Below, piece by piece: positions 1-14,446 of a DNA stretch of 64,000 bases. How positions within the stretch are numbered: the stretch's first letter is position 1; each line of letters begins with the position of its first letter. The notes under the pieces were generated by a model, which saw only the letters and a list, made by a program, of their open reading frames with translations, did no database searches and was not told where the DNA came from. The stretch comes from Auanema rhodensis (taxonomy: Eukaryota > Nematoda > Chromadorea > Rhabditida > Rhabditidae). The stretch spans positions 12,363,767 to 12,427,766 of the forward strand of contig OZ059898.1 in assembly GCA_964057225.1 (NCBI GenBank), given 5' to 3'. Both the position numbers and the translations under genes were made by a program.

Positions 1-1302
1 TAGCAACCTGAACTTCAGGTCGTAAGAACTTTTAATTTTTGCATAAACCTTTGAAAACGTCAAGACATATCTGAAAGAGAAAAGAGAACGACGAGAAGAG
101 TTGAGTTGAGAGGCCAACGGCCACTAGTTTTTTTTTCCAGACAACTGTCCTTGTTCACTCCTTTTCTCACAAATCCTTTCACTTTAGAACGCCCTTTCAG
201 AGCAAAAAAGCTGATGTTCTCTTACCAATTTTTCTAATTTTATACCTGAAAGATCAATATATTATATAATTTATATTTAACTATATATTCATTTAACATC
301 TTCCATATTATTTTCCTTTAACTACAATTTATTTAAAAACTTCCATAAGCTGGTTGATATGGTTAGTATTGCTCTAACTTATTCACAAAGCCAATATAAC
401 TTGTCTTTTACTATGTTATCTATGATTATTTTCCAATTTTATCACACAAAAATATTCAGAATTTAGCAAGAATTTGAAAATTTTTGGTTAATTTGAGAAA
501 AAAAGTGTTGCCAGAAAGAAGTAATAAACTATTGTAATTAAGTTTAATCCGTTGGCGAATGACAGAAAGCTGTTTGAAGGCATGAAGAAAAAGAAATAGA
601 AAATGATAAAAAACATAGAAAGAAAGGCCTGTTGTGAATTTAAGAGATGAAAAGTTTGAAAAAAGTTGGTGAAAATGATTTGCCGGAGAGAAATAGACAT
701 GAAGATGAAGAAGTAAACTGCTCTAAGCAAAAACAGCTTCCTCACTACCATTGTCCACTATACGATCAGCTGATACCAACTACTATCAATAAGAACACAA
801 CAGCTAGCCGATAAATAGGCTGTGAGGGAGACGAAGTGATGCTTGCTATAGAGATGGTGTTAAAGAGAGACTAAGCAGATCAGAGAGTTCTAGGACGTAA
901 AGAAGTCAAAACTGAAGGCTACACCGCCCAGCATTGACGACGACAGCCAGGAGACATCAACGGCATGATCGAATTCATGCCAGCAAACAATATAAGCAGG
1001 CAAATGGCTTTTGATGTTGAAAAGCATCTTCTGTCTTCTTTGTATTTTTTTCTTTTTTTTTTCTTCAGAATATATATCGTCACAACTTAAAGCTTGCTAT
1101 ATCTTACGTATCCAGTCCCTCTCTCTCTCTTAATCTCCTCTCTCTAGCATCTTACATAAACGATATTACCATACAGATTATATATGAACGTCATATGAAC
1201 TACTTAATCTATAATCTATTTTCTGTTCTTCTTTATTAAGGAACGTTCAAAAATTATTTCGCCCACTTATGAACATGGGAATAATACTTACTGGCTTGCC
1301 CT

Positions 1303-1353
<51 letters not shown>
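1303..1353. repeat. CT/GA microsatellite
   Basis: Nearly pure CT dinucleotide tract of about 50 bases with one or two interruptions. The overlapping open frames on both strands are artefacts of the repeat. Confidence 0.95.
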
Positions 1354-1365
<12 letters not shown>

Positions 1366-3066
1366 TTCTTTCATTTTTTTGTTTCGATTTCATGGAAATC
1401 TTTCTTCCCATTGAACTTTCAATATTTTTCTTCAATTTTTTCATAAATTAGAATAAAAGAGAAAGATATAGAGGGAAATATAAATATAAACGAAATATCC
1501 TGTGGTTAGTGAATAAGAAATTTCTTTTGCTCTACTAACTTTGCTAATTTCTCGTGTGCCATTCGACCTTCCCGCAGTTTTCTTATCAGATATAACATCT
1601 GTCAGCAGTCTGTACTGTGTGATTAATAGTAAAACTGTATGAAGTAATTAGATGTACTTGAATTAAAATCTTGTGAATAATCAACGATTATTTCACAAGA
1701 ATATAGATGCTTAAATTCATTTCTGACGTAAGAAATATTGACTGAAGCATTAGCTTTCATTCGTTTTCAACATAAGTCGCTGAATTTCTTTCGTTTGTCA
1801 ACGTGTTTTCATGTTTTCTCTTAATTTCACTATCACTGTTCCGTAATCTGAACTTTAAATCTTAATATTTCAGCTAATACTCCACACGACGTTTGATGGA
1901 AATGACGAATGAACTTCACTCAATCTGAATGACTGATTGGAATTAATGTACTCCTGGTTCTTCGAAGATTAGAAGAAGAATGGATTGAGAGTTGAGTGAA
2001 CGAGTAGGAAAAAGACAGAAGAAGAGTATGTGAGATTGAGAGATAGACGGAAGAGATAGTAGTACGAAGAGAATGAATGGATGATAACTCAGAAAGCGAA
2101 CGAGTTACATCTCAATTTGGTAATGAATGTTCCGTTGATAGTATATTTGGGGGTCAAACGAGGGTTTTCTGGTCACTAAAGATGGTTAACTATGATAATT
2201 GAATATCTTTATTCAAGAAACGGAAGAGATGTAGCCAATCTACCTAGGCTCATTTTTATCTTTGTTTCATCAGTACTCATACGAATAAAGATAAAGAGAG
2301 AGATATAGAGGTGATAGAGGAAGCAAAAGAGAGAGAGAGTGAGAGAGAAACAAAAAGAGAGCAAAAGAGAGAGGGAGAGAGGAGATAGGTAATATAGAGA
2401 AAATACAAGATAAAGAGCCATTTATGTGTATGTAAATCTAAAAAACTAAAAGGTCTAAAGAACAACCGGAAGAGCTATTCTGAGACAAACCTTATTATTT
2501 CTCTTGTTTTCCTCTTCCTCTTCCAACTTTCCCTCTATAACATATATATTTTTTTATTTATTTATTTCTTTTAAGCTAGAAGTATACAAGTGATGATAAG
2601 ATTCTTTTACATAACTGATACCATCATTTCAAATGATTTTTCAAACTTTATGATTGTCATATAGGTATTATGAGGCTTTTGCTTATGTAATCATACAAAC
2701 TATATAACATTTCTTGAAGATTATTAGTAATTATTCAACTAAAACTTCATTACAACTCATCCAGATGTCTGGAAATGTCACCTTTGATGTCTGTGTTGTG
2801 TTGCTCTGCCGATCATAAGAAGTACACATAAACATTATATTTTCGAGTATAATTAAGCTAATTTATAACAAATTTATTTATTTTTCAAAGATTTACTTAT
2901 CAAAACACAAAAATTAAGTTCAATATCGTTTCCAATCTTCACAATAAACATGGAGAAGTTACTGATTGAACATAGGGTTATTCCCTTAACAGTGTTAACA
3001 TACATTCAATCACATCGAGAAACACAAGTATTATTCCTCTCATAGTCATGAATCTCTGAAAATTGT

Positions 3067-3190
3067 CTCTCTCTCTCTTGTTCTCTCACTTGCTCTCTCT
3101 CTTGCTCTCTCTCTCTCTTGCTTTCTCTCTCTTACTCTTTCTCTCTCTTACTCTCTCTCTTGCTCTTTCAATCCCCCCTCTCTCTCTCTA
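3067..3190. repeat. Degenerate CT-rich tract
   Basis: About 120 bases of interrupted CT repeat with TTG and TTA spacers on the + strand. This is an imperfect microsatellite, not coding. Confidence 0.85.
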
Positions 3191-6100
3191 CCTCTACCTC
3201 TTCTTCTGCTCCCTCTTACTCCCTTAGCTTTCTTTCCGTCCCTCTTGCTTATTGTTGAAATTGTTTTTTCTTTAATTTTAAATATCAAACAAATATATTT
3301 TTCATTTGAACTTTAAATGATCAAACGTTTCCAGAACAATATGACCAGCTAGAGGAAAAAACTTTTGTAGTTTACACACACATCTCTATGAAATCTAAAA
3401 TGAATTTCGATCATTTTTCCTATTTTTCACACTTCAGCCCCAAAGATGATTGTTCTTTCTTCCCCTCTCCCTCCGCTCATTCCTTGCTCCATCTTTATAT
3501 TTTTCTTTCTATCAATCTTAATCTAATCTTATTTCTTCATATTTTTATTCTTCTTCTTACTTTTTTTTCACACGTGCCTCTTGCCTCATCTTCATTTATT
3601 AAGTAATTATTACGTGTTTGGATATTTCATTCCCAAAATTATGTTGTCCAGTAATTTTCGTCGTTGATTATTACTCTCATCTCATATGTTACGTTAAGAC
3701 TGATGGATAGAATATTGAGTAGGAATGAGATCTGTCTATCAGATAGTCTTTTCGCCTCATTTAGATACGATTGACCATATTTTCCTTTTTGGGATCTCTG
3801 AGACCGACGAGTCGCCGACGATAGCTTGTCAGCCTTGGCCCATCATAAACCCATCAACTGACCTAGGCTAAGTTACCAGCCGCCTTTAATTAAGATCTTA
3901 AAGACGAAGACGTCTCAAGCCAGATAGATAATAGTAATGAGATTATCAGTCAAGGTAAACTCTTTGACACATACCGATAGCTTTTGGATATAAAGAGTGC
4001 ATGTGAAGATAAGAAGAGAGAGCGAGAGATAGAGAGAAAGGCTAAATGAGCGAATTCTAATGATTATCTTGCCAACATTACCTACTACTTCCGTTCATTT
4101 GAAGCTCATATCGATATACATATGTAGCGTCAACTGATACACGAACATTAATTTTTCTGAAGGCAAGACGAAAAGTCAATGGCACATCTACGAACATGTG
4201 GACGAGTAACAGGTTGTCATTTCGCCAGGCTCGAATGAATAAGCTTTACGACGATAACCCAACCGTTAAACAAGGCTATTGATATTTTTCACAAGCTCTT
4301 CAGAAATTTCTCTGCAAAATTTTTGATGATTACATATGAAAACATGTGAGATATACAGAAATGTATAATATCTTTGTAACTTCTGGGGTCTTCATCTTCT
4401 CCACCTCTTCTCTATCCTCCCACCCCTCTTCGTCTTCCGATTTCGCCCCTCTGTGCAACTCGTAAGGCCAATTACGAACCAGTTTCTAGACTATTTTCTT
4501 CGCATTTCTTACTTTTTGCGCTTCTCTTTTGACATATATTTATCTGTCTTTCTTTTTTTTATCTTTTCTTTTCTTTTATTTCTCTCTCTCTCTCTATACC
4601 TCATTCTCTTTCTTTCTTATCCCTCTTCTTTCTCTCTGTTCCTCTCTCTATCTCTTTTAGACTTTATTATCTCGTATATTCATTGACCAGTTGTACTTGA
4701 CCATCACTATCCGAAGCTCCAACTCATGGACTATTTCACTTTCAAATCTTATTTATCTTTGATAAATGCCCCTGATGCTTTGACCTATCTCTTGTCTCAT
4801 TTGTCATTTTGTATATTGAAATTCTATAGTCTTTTTTCTTTTTTGCTTTGCTACATATGAATGGTCAAACTCTCATCAAAACACTTTATGACAGTATGAA
4901 CTGATATGGAAGTCGGAACAGAGCTGATAGTCAGCTGTCGGCTCCAGAGAAATTACTGATAGCCGTGATGATGTAACATTTGAATCGCCATCCATCTCGT
5001 TTCAATGTTTTCTCTGTTAACTCGTTATCTATTTTTCCTTTTCTCGCCATTCTAATGCTTACTATCAGTTTGAAAATCGTTTCATTACTAGTTGTATAGA
5101 GTTATTAGGTAAAAGAACGTGGCTGGAAAAATGCCAAAATTGATAATTCATGGTCTAAGTTGTTCCAGTTTTCCCCTCTCTTCATTTATCTGTTCTCCTT
5201 TTGCCATTTCTCTTTCTGTCTCTCCTTCTTTCTCACTGCTTTCCCTCTCTCTATGCTTTTTCTCTTTCTCTATCTTTCCATTCTCTTTTTCTTCCACCCC
5301 CTCTCTCTCTCTCTCTTTACTTCCCCTTTATACAACACTGACGTTGCAACCATCTCTGTACTTTCTTGGAAAACGTTTTCCTATTCTAGAAAACTAGCAT
5401 ATGGAGCACATTGAGAGAGACGGACACACAGTGTTAAGCGAGACGTTAACGTAGTGGTTGTCGTCGTCCCCAACGCTGAGAAAACGTCGTGGTTTCGCCC
5501 AACTTCGTCGACCAGTTACTTTTCACAGTCTTTGGCTTACCCCATACACATTGCCTGATAATATGATACATTTCAGATGACTATAACTTGTTTTCTGCCA
5601 ATCTAAACTGACAACAAATGGTCAAAAATGGTATATGAAAAAGAAAAAGGAAAACAAAAAGTTAGAGAGAGTATAGAAGGGAATAGTCAGAACTACTCAG
5701 AGTTTCTAGTTGCTTTTCCTTTTGCTACAATTAATGATGATAACGACAATGATAATGACGATGATGCCTTCCTGAACCTGACCCGATTGTTAATACGAAC
5801 TTCTATTCATCTGGCTCACTTTCACCTGCCTTCCGATTCTAATCATTCCGTTAATCGTCTCTTTTTTTTTCTTTTCAACTTTGATTCTGTGACCTAGTAA
5901 TATACAGAATGTGAAAGTTTTACCGGAAAATACATATAATTTATTCTTATTTAACTATATTAGCATAATCATGACTGATAGTTAACTATACACTTAATCT
6001 GAAGACAACGGCTTTTATCCGCCGTTCTGAATAGTTGAGATGATTCCATTATTCAGCATACGTTCACCTCAGCTTTCTGGACTTCTACTATTCCTCCCCC

Positions 6101-8401
6101 CTCTCTCTTTCTGTCTCTCTTTCTTTCTTTCTCTCTATCTTTTCCCTCATTCACTTGTTCTTTCTCTTATTCACTCGCATTTTCACTTATTGGTTAGTAT
6201 TCAAGGCACATGCATAATCTCTGGCCAGTGACAGTTTCATAGGTCCATCATACCGGCCTCGGAAAAAAACTGAAAGCCATCCAGTCAATCCGGTATCTCG
6301 ATTCACTTACTTACAGTCACTTGCCTCGATCTTGCCCATCCTTTGAGGCTCTCCCTTCTTCTGCATATTTCTCTGTTTCTCTTTCTATTCAGTCTCTTTT
6401 CTTATTTTTTTTTCTTGAATGCTGATGTCTCACAGACTTTGTATGCTGTCATCATCGTCCTCAATCGGAGACTGTCGTTTACGCGTAATTTGCTTCGCTA
6501 TAAACCACAATGTCCATTGAAACTTATCGCTCTACCTCATTCCAGCTGGTTATTCTTCTATCTCTATTAGCTTCAAACTTCATCCATCTAATATCATCTC
6601 ATCAGTTAGTTAGTTAGTTAGATTACGATGTCCTCTGAGTCTGGTGACCTTTAGGTCCTTGCCAGCTCCTCCTCTTTCCAACCTCCTCTCCACACCTCAT
6701 GTCGCCTCCTACTCTTCCTGTCGTACTCCATGTCCTGCCGAGTCTCCCCTGTCTTTTGACCGCATGGAAAAGGTTCAACAGGTCCTTACAATCATTTTAC
6801 TCTTCCACTTCTTATTGTTTATTTACTTCGCAAGTAAAATATCATGAAATTGAAAAATTGACTGTTTGATTCATCATCTTCTGAACGCAATTCCTCCTCC
6901 ATTTATGGTATTTATAGCTATTGATGTTTATCTATTTATTTATTGAACACATCTACTTAAAATCTGAACAAATAAGGTTTTGATACCTTTTTCTTATTTT
7001 CTTTTGTCAAACTAACTGTCTGGCAATTGGGTTTGTTCATTCGTCTTCTTCTTCATTTTTTTCTTCAACTGCTTCACCTCTTCCCACACTTGATTTTTCA
7101 TCCTTGATGCTAATTTTTGCTTATTTCTCTCTAACTATATCATATAACTAGCTGTTTTCTCTTTCATTTTTTATTAATTTTGCAATTAGTTTGGTCTGTA
7201 ATATCTAAGTTCATGGGCATATGGGTGGAGTTATTAAAGACTGTCTTTAAGGAGGTTGGACTCTAGACAACCACACGTGAAGTCAGAGAGGGGTTGCAAT
7301 AGCTAGACATTGAAATTGACCATATCTGGACGTTATTTCTCTTTTCTCTTCTTTCTCGCACTTTTTCTTTTCGCACCAACTCTCTGGGACCACAAATTCG
7401 ACTGATTTTCTGACATTTATGCGTAATCACACACTCTTCTGTCGTTAGTTAATCATTTCTTATATTTACTTTTCATCCAAATGGAAATGGTCATTTCATT
7501 TCGTCTTATCAGTTGACTCTTCTAGTGGTTGGTTCTGCCTTCGGTTGACCGCTGCTAAGCTTGTCATCAGTTCAGAGCCACATAACACATTCACTCTATC
7601 TATTTATCTCTCTCTTTCTCTCTTTTTCTCTCTCTTCTCTTTTTATTTATCTATCTTTCTTTCAATATTTCGTTTGAGCTTTCTATTTCTCCTGTTTCTT
7701 CATCTTATTTCTCACACATTTTGGCATATTTTCAGCTCATCACACACACTCTCTCTCTCTCTCTCTTTTAATGTTTTTTCTAAAAAATGTCTTTTACCTT
7801 CTAACTTCCACAATTTATTCAAACTTGTCATAATCTATTATTCATAACGATGCCTCAAACTACCTTGATGAATAGTTTGCTATCTTCCGGTCACTTATAT
7901 AGTCATCAGAGATCTTTCTATTCGTTTATCTTCTACATCAATCAGCCTAAGCACAGACCGGATGCCACAATAAAAACCCAAAAACCTAGTCGTATCCTTA
8001 ATTCGAATTAAACATTTTGAGGTTCAAATCTATAGTTCTAGTTATGACCTTTTCAATTTACTATAGTACTTCTTATTCTTCCACACATCCTTAAAAGTAT
8101 TTTTGTGGAATCTCTCTCTCTCTTAAGTCTTCATGCCACACCTCCTGATTTACAAACAACTTCCTCTTCTAAAAATTATTTGTTTTTCAATTTTTTTTAT
8201 AATTTCGTTAACTATATCAGTTAAAATACTACATTTGTTTATGTTCGTTCACTTATATCGTACGTACTCGTCCAATATTTAACTGAATTTTACTTGAATT
8301 TCTAATGTTTTTTCATTTTTCAGTCTTTCAACCGTCTTTCACGTTTTCCGTTCCATACAGTTCCTTTAAATAGATTTATCTATATGAGTATATGAGTACG
8401 A

Positions 8402-10370
8402 ATGGCTGACTTTGCGACGCTTTCGTATCCAACTTTCTTTGGATCAGAAGATCCGACGAACAACAACAACATGACAAACAGTACACCTCCATCTGGAGGA
8501 GGAATGTACGTTCCGATGCAAACAGATGATTGTGCTGACATGTCGCCGAATAAATCTGTAAGTTTTCTTTTACCAAATAAAGAAACAGACGAAAAAAAGC
8601 CTTCTTCTTTGCCCAAGTTCAGCTGCATGGAAATATGAGGCAAAAATTAGAAATATTGAAGCATATTGAGAGCCTACTTAGCCGGCTTCCGACCTGGTTC
8701 AAGCCAGCACAACAGCTGTGTTGTTGAGAGTTTTGATGTCCGTTTAGCGAGCTTACATGACTGAGCGATGATACGGGAGCTGACGACCAACAGCAATTTT
8801 TTCTTTTCATCTAATATCTTGAAATGTTTTTTTCTTTACTCCAAACGCTGCTGAAAGAAATGATAAGAATAGTCTTCAAGAGCTGAAATTCTTATCAAGA
8901 ATATGGACTCCCTGGAGGAATGACCATTATCATATCATGTCCAGAGTCCATAAAGCTTGTATCAATTTGAATCAATAAATATCTTTAACGCATTACTTGA
9001 AACATTGACGTGTGTCCTAAAAGTGACCAGTCGTTTTGAAAATTTAGGAGAGTTATCAGTTTGATTAAACAGAATGTAGTATGAGAACGTTTTAACTAGA
9101 TTTCAAGCAAAGAAATATCATTTTCCATTTGATAACAAAATATGTCAAAATATCAAAACAGCTCTCTCTTTTTCAAATACAGACACACACACATGTATAT
9201 ATAGATAGACTGAACAGATAGATTTATACTCTTATACTTTCATTTTAAATAATTAAAAGCAGAGAAGAAGGTTCAAAATGATTAACGGCCAATGTAAAGA
9301 ATTGAAAATTCATATTGATAACTATGAAATATCCGGAAAAAAATGAAATAAATTATCAAATTCATCATATAACTCTAAAGTTATTTCTTCATCCTGTTAT
9401 ATAGCCGTTTCAGAATGATCCACCTCCACCACCTCCTATCGTTATATGTCCGACTGAAGTGGACCAGATTAACATAACGTTGGAGAAAAATCAGCAATGT
9501 GCTTGTAAGGACTGTGGCAAACTCTTCAATTCTGTCTGGTATCTGAAGCAGCACGCCGTCAAGCATTCCAATGACAGGCCATTCAAATGCAAATTCTGCT
9601 TTAAGGTTAGTATTTCTAATATTTTTTTCTCAATTTAGTGAAGTAATTGAAAACAATATATGTATTACCCTCTTTGCAGACTTATAAATTCCGATCCAAC
9701 CTTTATCAGCATAAATGCCCTGATCGTCAGAAGCATTTGGGTCAGAAGTAAGTAGAAATGCTTCGAATGCAAAAATAATTTTTCATATTGTTTTCAGTCG
9801 TCGCGGAATGTTGAATCTTCCAAATAATTCACGCAGACTAGAGACCAACCAGATTTTGAAAAGCCGAATTGAGGCCAATATGGTTTCAGACGAAATGACC
9901 ACGTAAGAAATTTTGCTGTTTTTTTCAATTTTTTTTTCATTTTCTCAAATATTTATTCATAAAATTATTATAAAATATTTTTTATAGCTATCAATCTAGT
10001 TCAATGTCGGATAATGAAGAAAATGACATCCCTATCACCTATGGACTATTAATTCATCGTTTTGAAGATCATCAACCAATGGTATTGTTGACAAAATATT
10101 TATAGAAATGATTGGAATTGCATTTCAGTTAGCTCAAAACTGCAAATCAGCACAAAGCCCTCGTCCTATATCTCCACAGGAAAAACCAATTCGACCTATG
10201 AATTGTATTCGTGAACATCAGCTACCAGATCACGAAATAGAATCTTATATTTCGGAAAATAAGAGCAAAGTACGTTTGTCCTTAAGAAGTTAAAATATCA
10301 ACAGCAATGTTTTTTGAAAACATGAAAATGAAATCAGAAAAGATAAAAAATTTCGCTCCCGGGTGGGCTC

Positions 10371-10406
<36 letters not shown>

Positions 10407-11576
10407 GCCTATTGCGCCACGGAAGCACTGAGATGTTGCTCATTTCTTGAAATTTTGTTGATACAGACAAAATCGGTTCTCCGAAAAACTTATAAATCTG
10501 AATCTAAACTGGATCTAATTACAAGTTTTCAGTTACACACGTGCCGAAAATGCCGCTTACTTTTCCCAACCGAAGCTAGCTTGATGAGACATTCAGCAGC
10601 ACATATGAGGGAAGATATGTATCCCTTCAAGTGCTCCAACTGCCGTCAAGCTTTCGAATCTGATCGTGAACTTCGACGACATGCTCAAATGCATTCCGGT
10701 GCTGGCCCATGGAAATGCGAACAATGCAATGGTGTCTTCCGATCATCACCTGCTCTTCGTCGTCATCGTGACCAATGTAGATCATGTCATATTCCTGCTG
10801 AGCAGAACGATATGGTATGTTTTATATAAAATATAATGATGAATGAATGTATGGTTATACGTAATCATCGTTGAATAATCATGTCATTCACGTGTTGCGT
10901 GACTTACGTGTTGACCATTTTTGATTAATATCCATGATCACGCGGTTGCTTATTCAACATCATCTTCTACATTTGTTCTATAATATTGTTTTTCAGATTG
11001 TCAATGTTGCTTCTCCTATCGATCCATTTGGATTCATTCCATCTGAATCTGATCTCCTCTATGCTCCACATAACAAGAAAAGTCCTGACAGCGGATTGGG
11101 TAGTGAAGGAAGTCCCGACCGATGTCACTCCAGTCCTGAACGCGCACCCCTGCCCATGGAAGATCTTTTCGAAATGTGTGGCCAAAAGAAAGAGAAAGAT
11201 GATGACGAAGATAGTGGATTTCGATCACGTCTCAATTCTGGTATGGGTTGAATGAAAGATTTCTGCTGACTTCACGTATTATTCATTTCAGTCACCCAAA
11301 CATGTTCCCCCGGTTCCGCGTTCTCCTCTGAAGGAGGTTCCCCTCATCGGAAACTGTCCGGTTCCGGATCTGACATGGAATCCGGCTGCGGTAAGCATAT
11401 GCCGTAGTTCTGACGCTCACTTTATCCAAACCATTTCAGGCATAAGAAGTTGGGAAGATATGGATACTATGCCCCCTATAAGAGAAAAAAGTCCATCCTT
11501 TATTGGTAGCATGGGATGCTTAATAGATGAGCTGCAAAAACAGACAACAACAGCTCGACCAATAAAGAACATATAG
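8402..11576 (+). CDS. C2H2 zinc-finger transcription factor
   Basis: Multi-exon gene, about nine coding exons; first coding exon 8402-8557 starts MADFATLSYP, second 9414-9605 follows TTTCAG. Five zinc fingers are visible. Finger 1 has CKDCGK with a histidine pair (QHAVKH). Finger 2 (CKFC..QHKC) is split by the intron at 9606-9679 and ends in Cys. Fingers 3 and 4 (CRKC..RHSAAH, CSNC..RHAQMH) and finger 5 (CEQC..RHRDQC) lie together at 10530-10790. A PPPPPP stretch precedes finger 1. The C-terminal part is Ser/Pro/Gly and acid rich (SPDSGLGSEGSPDR, KKEKDDDEDSG), typical of a disordered regulatory tail. It is most likely a nuclear DNA-binding regulator; target and orthologue are not recognised. 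The stop TAG is at 11574-11576, and splicing at the adjacent GTAAGT would also run into a stop within a few codons. The intron after 10269 holds a tRNA gene on the other strand. Its acceptor is either the CAG at 10465-10467, adding about 20 residues, or the TTTCAG ending at about 10531. Confidence 0.85.
10354..10426 (-). tRNA. tRNA-Asn (anticodon GTT)
   Basis: The minus strand folds as a 73-base cloverleaf. The acceptor stem is GCTTCCG with CGGGAGC plus a discriminator G. The D arm follows, then an anticodon stem TTCGG/CCGAA around the loop CTGTTAA (anticodon GTT), and a T arm GGTGG-TTCGAGC-CCACC. There is no intron. It lies antisense inside an intron of the zinc-finger gene. A run of A on the + strand just left of it (10342-10350) reads as T on the tRNA strand, suitable as a Pol III terminator. 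Confidence 0.95.
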
Positions 11577-14357
11577 TAAGTATATATTACTATATATCCA
11601 AAAACAGTTACTAATAAATGAATATTTCAGAGTCTTTCATAGCCATTAAGGCACTTTGAGTCATTTTTTGATTCCGGTTTCATTGATGGTTCATTATATT
11701 TTAAATATTCTGCCTATGTACAAAGTCAATTTTAATGTAAGTTATATTAACTATATAAAATTAATTATTAATTATATATTATTTATAGGTTAATTATAAA
11801 TATATATAGATATATCTATATATTGTATATATAGATAATATTACTAGTAAGCGTCTATTGACGTATAGTTATTGAGTAGCAGACATGACGATATCTCGGA
11901 CTAACAACATACAATGCGTTCGGCAATCAAACACTTTTACCACAGCCTCTTTCAACTTGGTCTTTCTAGTATACAGGCTAATCATCCTCAAACACCAACA
12001 CTACCAATCTACCATCATACCAATCCCAACCAATGCTGTTCAATCTCACATCCACTAAGGTATGGACACTACTCCGGAACTCAGCGCGATTTACTTATTT
12101 CCCGATGTTTTCAGTTGTAGTTTGGTTACTCTTCTTAACAAATCATGTTTGGCGTTCAAATAAATTATTTTTGGATTGAAATGATTTCACTGGAATAACG
12201 GCTCCTGAATAGAACAGTTAGTTATTCAAAAAAACTTCTGTTCATCCTTTCGTTGAGAGAAAAATTTTGATAACACAGAACAAATTTCGCGTATAATTTT
12301 AAAATAAAATATTGACACGTAAACTCAAAATAAATCAGATGTTCTTTCTCATTTTTTTTCTAATTTTTGTTGAAACAAGTTCAATATAACTAATGTAAAT
12401 GAGACAATCGTCTTCACGTGATGACAACCGCCTTCATTAGAAGCACGCCATGTTCACGTGATTACACTCTCAAACGTATCATTTGTCTCCAGAGACACGT
12501 CGTTGTTGTCTGAAGTTGGTGACGATAGGCATATTCCTTGCTTAAGTTTAAATCGACGTCATTTTTTTCTTCAACATTATACAACGAATTGCAATTCACT
12601 TTCAAACTCAATACGCATCTGATTCCATTGAGGGAGATGGGGAGGGGAATGGATGGGTGAGGAAAGAAGGTTTTGAGATGTTTGTCGATTCAGCCATAAC
12701 ACCTCTTCGGACTGCTTTTCAGCTCATTTTTTCTATCTCAATCCCATTTCCACTTCTCATTATGCAGAACGATTAAAACTGGTTAGCTGTAGTGCACATA
12801 CAGACACATGCATACCTAATACCTCAGATTATGCAGCCCCCACAGCCAGTTGACTGCCATTGGTTCCTTCCGTTCTAATAGTACTGTCAGTAGTTTGAAA
12901 TTCAGTTTTGTCTCTCAATATTACTACCTCATAGATGTATGTTCTATGTATGCGTATGTGCATTGTTTGATGACTTCTGGCTATCTGTTTCGACGCATCC
13001 TGTGTGTATGTGTGTGTGTGTCCCTTTGCGTCGCTCATCATACTTCAATTCCACTTCATCATCGTGTGATGAAATGAGACGACGTCAATACGCATACAGT
13101 TTCAGTTAGAAAACTTCTGTGTTGACGATTCTGAAGACAAGTATATGTTTATCGTGCTAGTCGTATATCTGATGCTTGCCTCCCTTGTCCTCGTTCACAT
13201 CAAGCCGTGTGTATATGGCGATCATGTTCAATATCTTGTTCTGACGATTAGACCGGAAGCAGAAGCAGTAGAAACCGAACAAATGATAATGATATGGATG
13301 TATATGACTCTCATCGTCATCATTATCGTTATTGAAAAACATTTCTTGAACATTTCATTTATTTCTTTTCGTTAGTTCTCCTCATAACACTTTTCCTCTT
13401 ATCCATGTTCACCTACCCCATTTATCTCTGAAAACATCGTTTCATGAACATCTGATTTTCACTGCAAAAAATTTCGTCTGCTGAATGGCTGTTTGGTCAC
13501 CCACCCATTTTGCTGTCCGTTCATTCGCCCCCTCCTTCTCAACCCATTTTCTCCTATTTGCCCCCAAACTCTCAACTCTCGTCCTATTCGCCATCAGTAT
13601 GCCCTGTTCCATGTTTCAACTCTGTCCTTTGGACATCCTCTCATCAATTTAATTCAACACATACTTTACACCTTGATGCTTTCACATACCTTCCTACCAA
13701 GCTGTCAGTGGCTTGCTGATCGCATACATCTTCTCCAGCTTCTTGTCCTATTTTTGACTTTCCTGTTCACATCCACAATTCATCCGGATTTCTTCACTTT
13801 CTCTGCCTTGTTCTTCATTTATTCTGTCCTTCTCCCCACTTCCTTCGCCCACTTCTTTACCATCAGCTGCCATGCTTTGATTCCCTCTTCTCTATTTTTT
13901 GCTTCTCATTCTGCAATCTCTTCTTCTCTCGTTCCTATGCGTAATATCTCTCGATAGGTCTCTGAAAATCTGGAAATTCTACATAATATCTCTTGTTTTC
14001 AATTGGCATATTCAATGATGTTTCGTGATGAAGTTGTACGATATGCTTTTTCTCGGAAATTACATCGAATCAAGATAGCATAACAACGCTTGATCATCTG
14101 AATATGTATGTATGAAGTATTAGATTGAGATAGATTTTTCTATGAACGTGTCCAAAAAATTCCTTAAAACTTGCTTTTCTCTCTTCATTTCATTTGCTTT
14201 GTTATTCCGAGTTCTTGCTTTACTACAAGAGACAATTCAACCATAACCTGTGTATTGGTCATGTCCCGACGTCGTCATCGTCATCTTCGTCTGTTGTCAC
14301 AAACACAAAATTCGTTCTCTTACCTCTTTTTTCTATTTTGTGGTAGAGTATTCTATT

Positions 14358-14442
<85 letters not shown>
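14358..14442. repeat. CT microsatellite
   Basis: About 85 bases of almost perfect CT repeat. It creates poly-Ser-Leu open frames that should not be annotated as genes. Confidence 0.97.

Positions 14443-14446
<4 letters not shown>

Larger units (their letters stand above)
1..8401. other. Non-coding left flank, no recognised gene
   Basis: I find no protein family here. The + strand from about 2500 onward is rich in pyrimidine tracts (CT microsatellites near 1303, 3067, 5290, 7600), while 1980-2400 and 600-720 are purine-rich. Reading frames in these tracts only give Ser/Leu/Phe or Arg/Glu/Lys runs. Short open segments at about 660-811 (+) and 894-970 (+) look mildly coding-like but have no supported start or family. 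An acceptor-like TTTTTCAG at about 8317-8324, upstream of the zinc-finger start, suggests that at least the right part is 5' UTR intron or outron of that gene. The rest may be promoter or a long first intron. Confidence 0.5.

Noticed and set aside
11914-12120. 68-codon + strand frame behind the zinc-finger gene
   Set aside because: It has an ATG and acceptable composition but lies where the 3' UTR should be, with no domain and no conservation evidence. Mentioned in the gene-poor region entry only.
13493-13957. 154-codon + strand frame
   Set aside because: The DNA is pyrimidine-rich, so the peptide is mostly Ser, Leu, Phe, Pro and His. No domain, no splice context, and another frame overlaps it.
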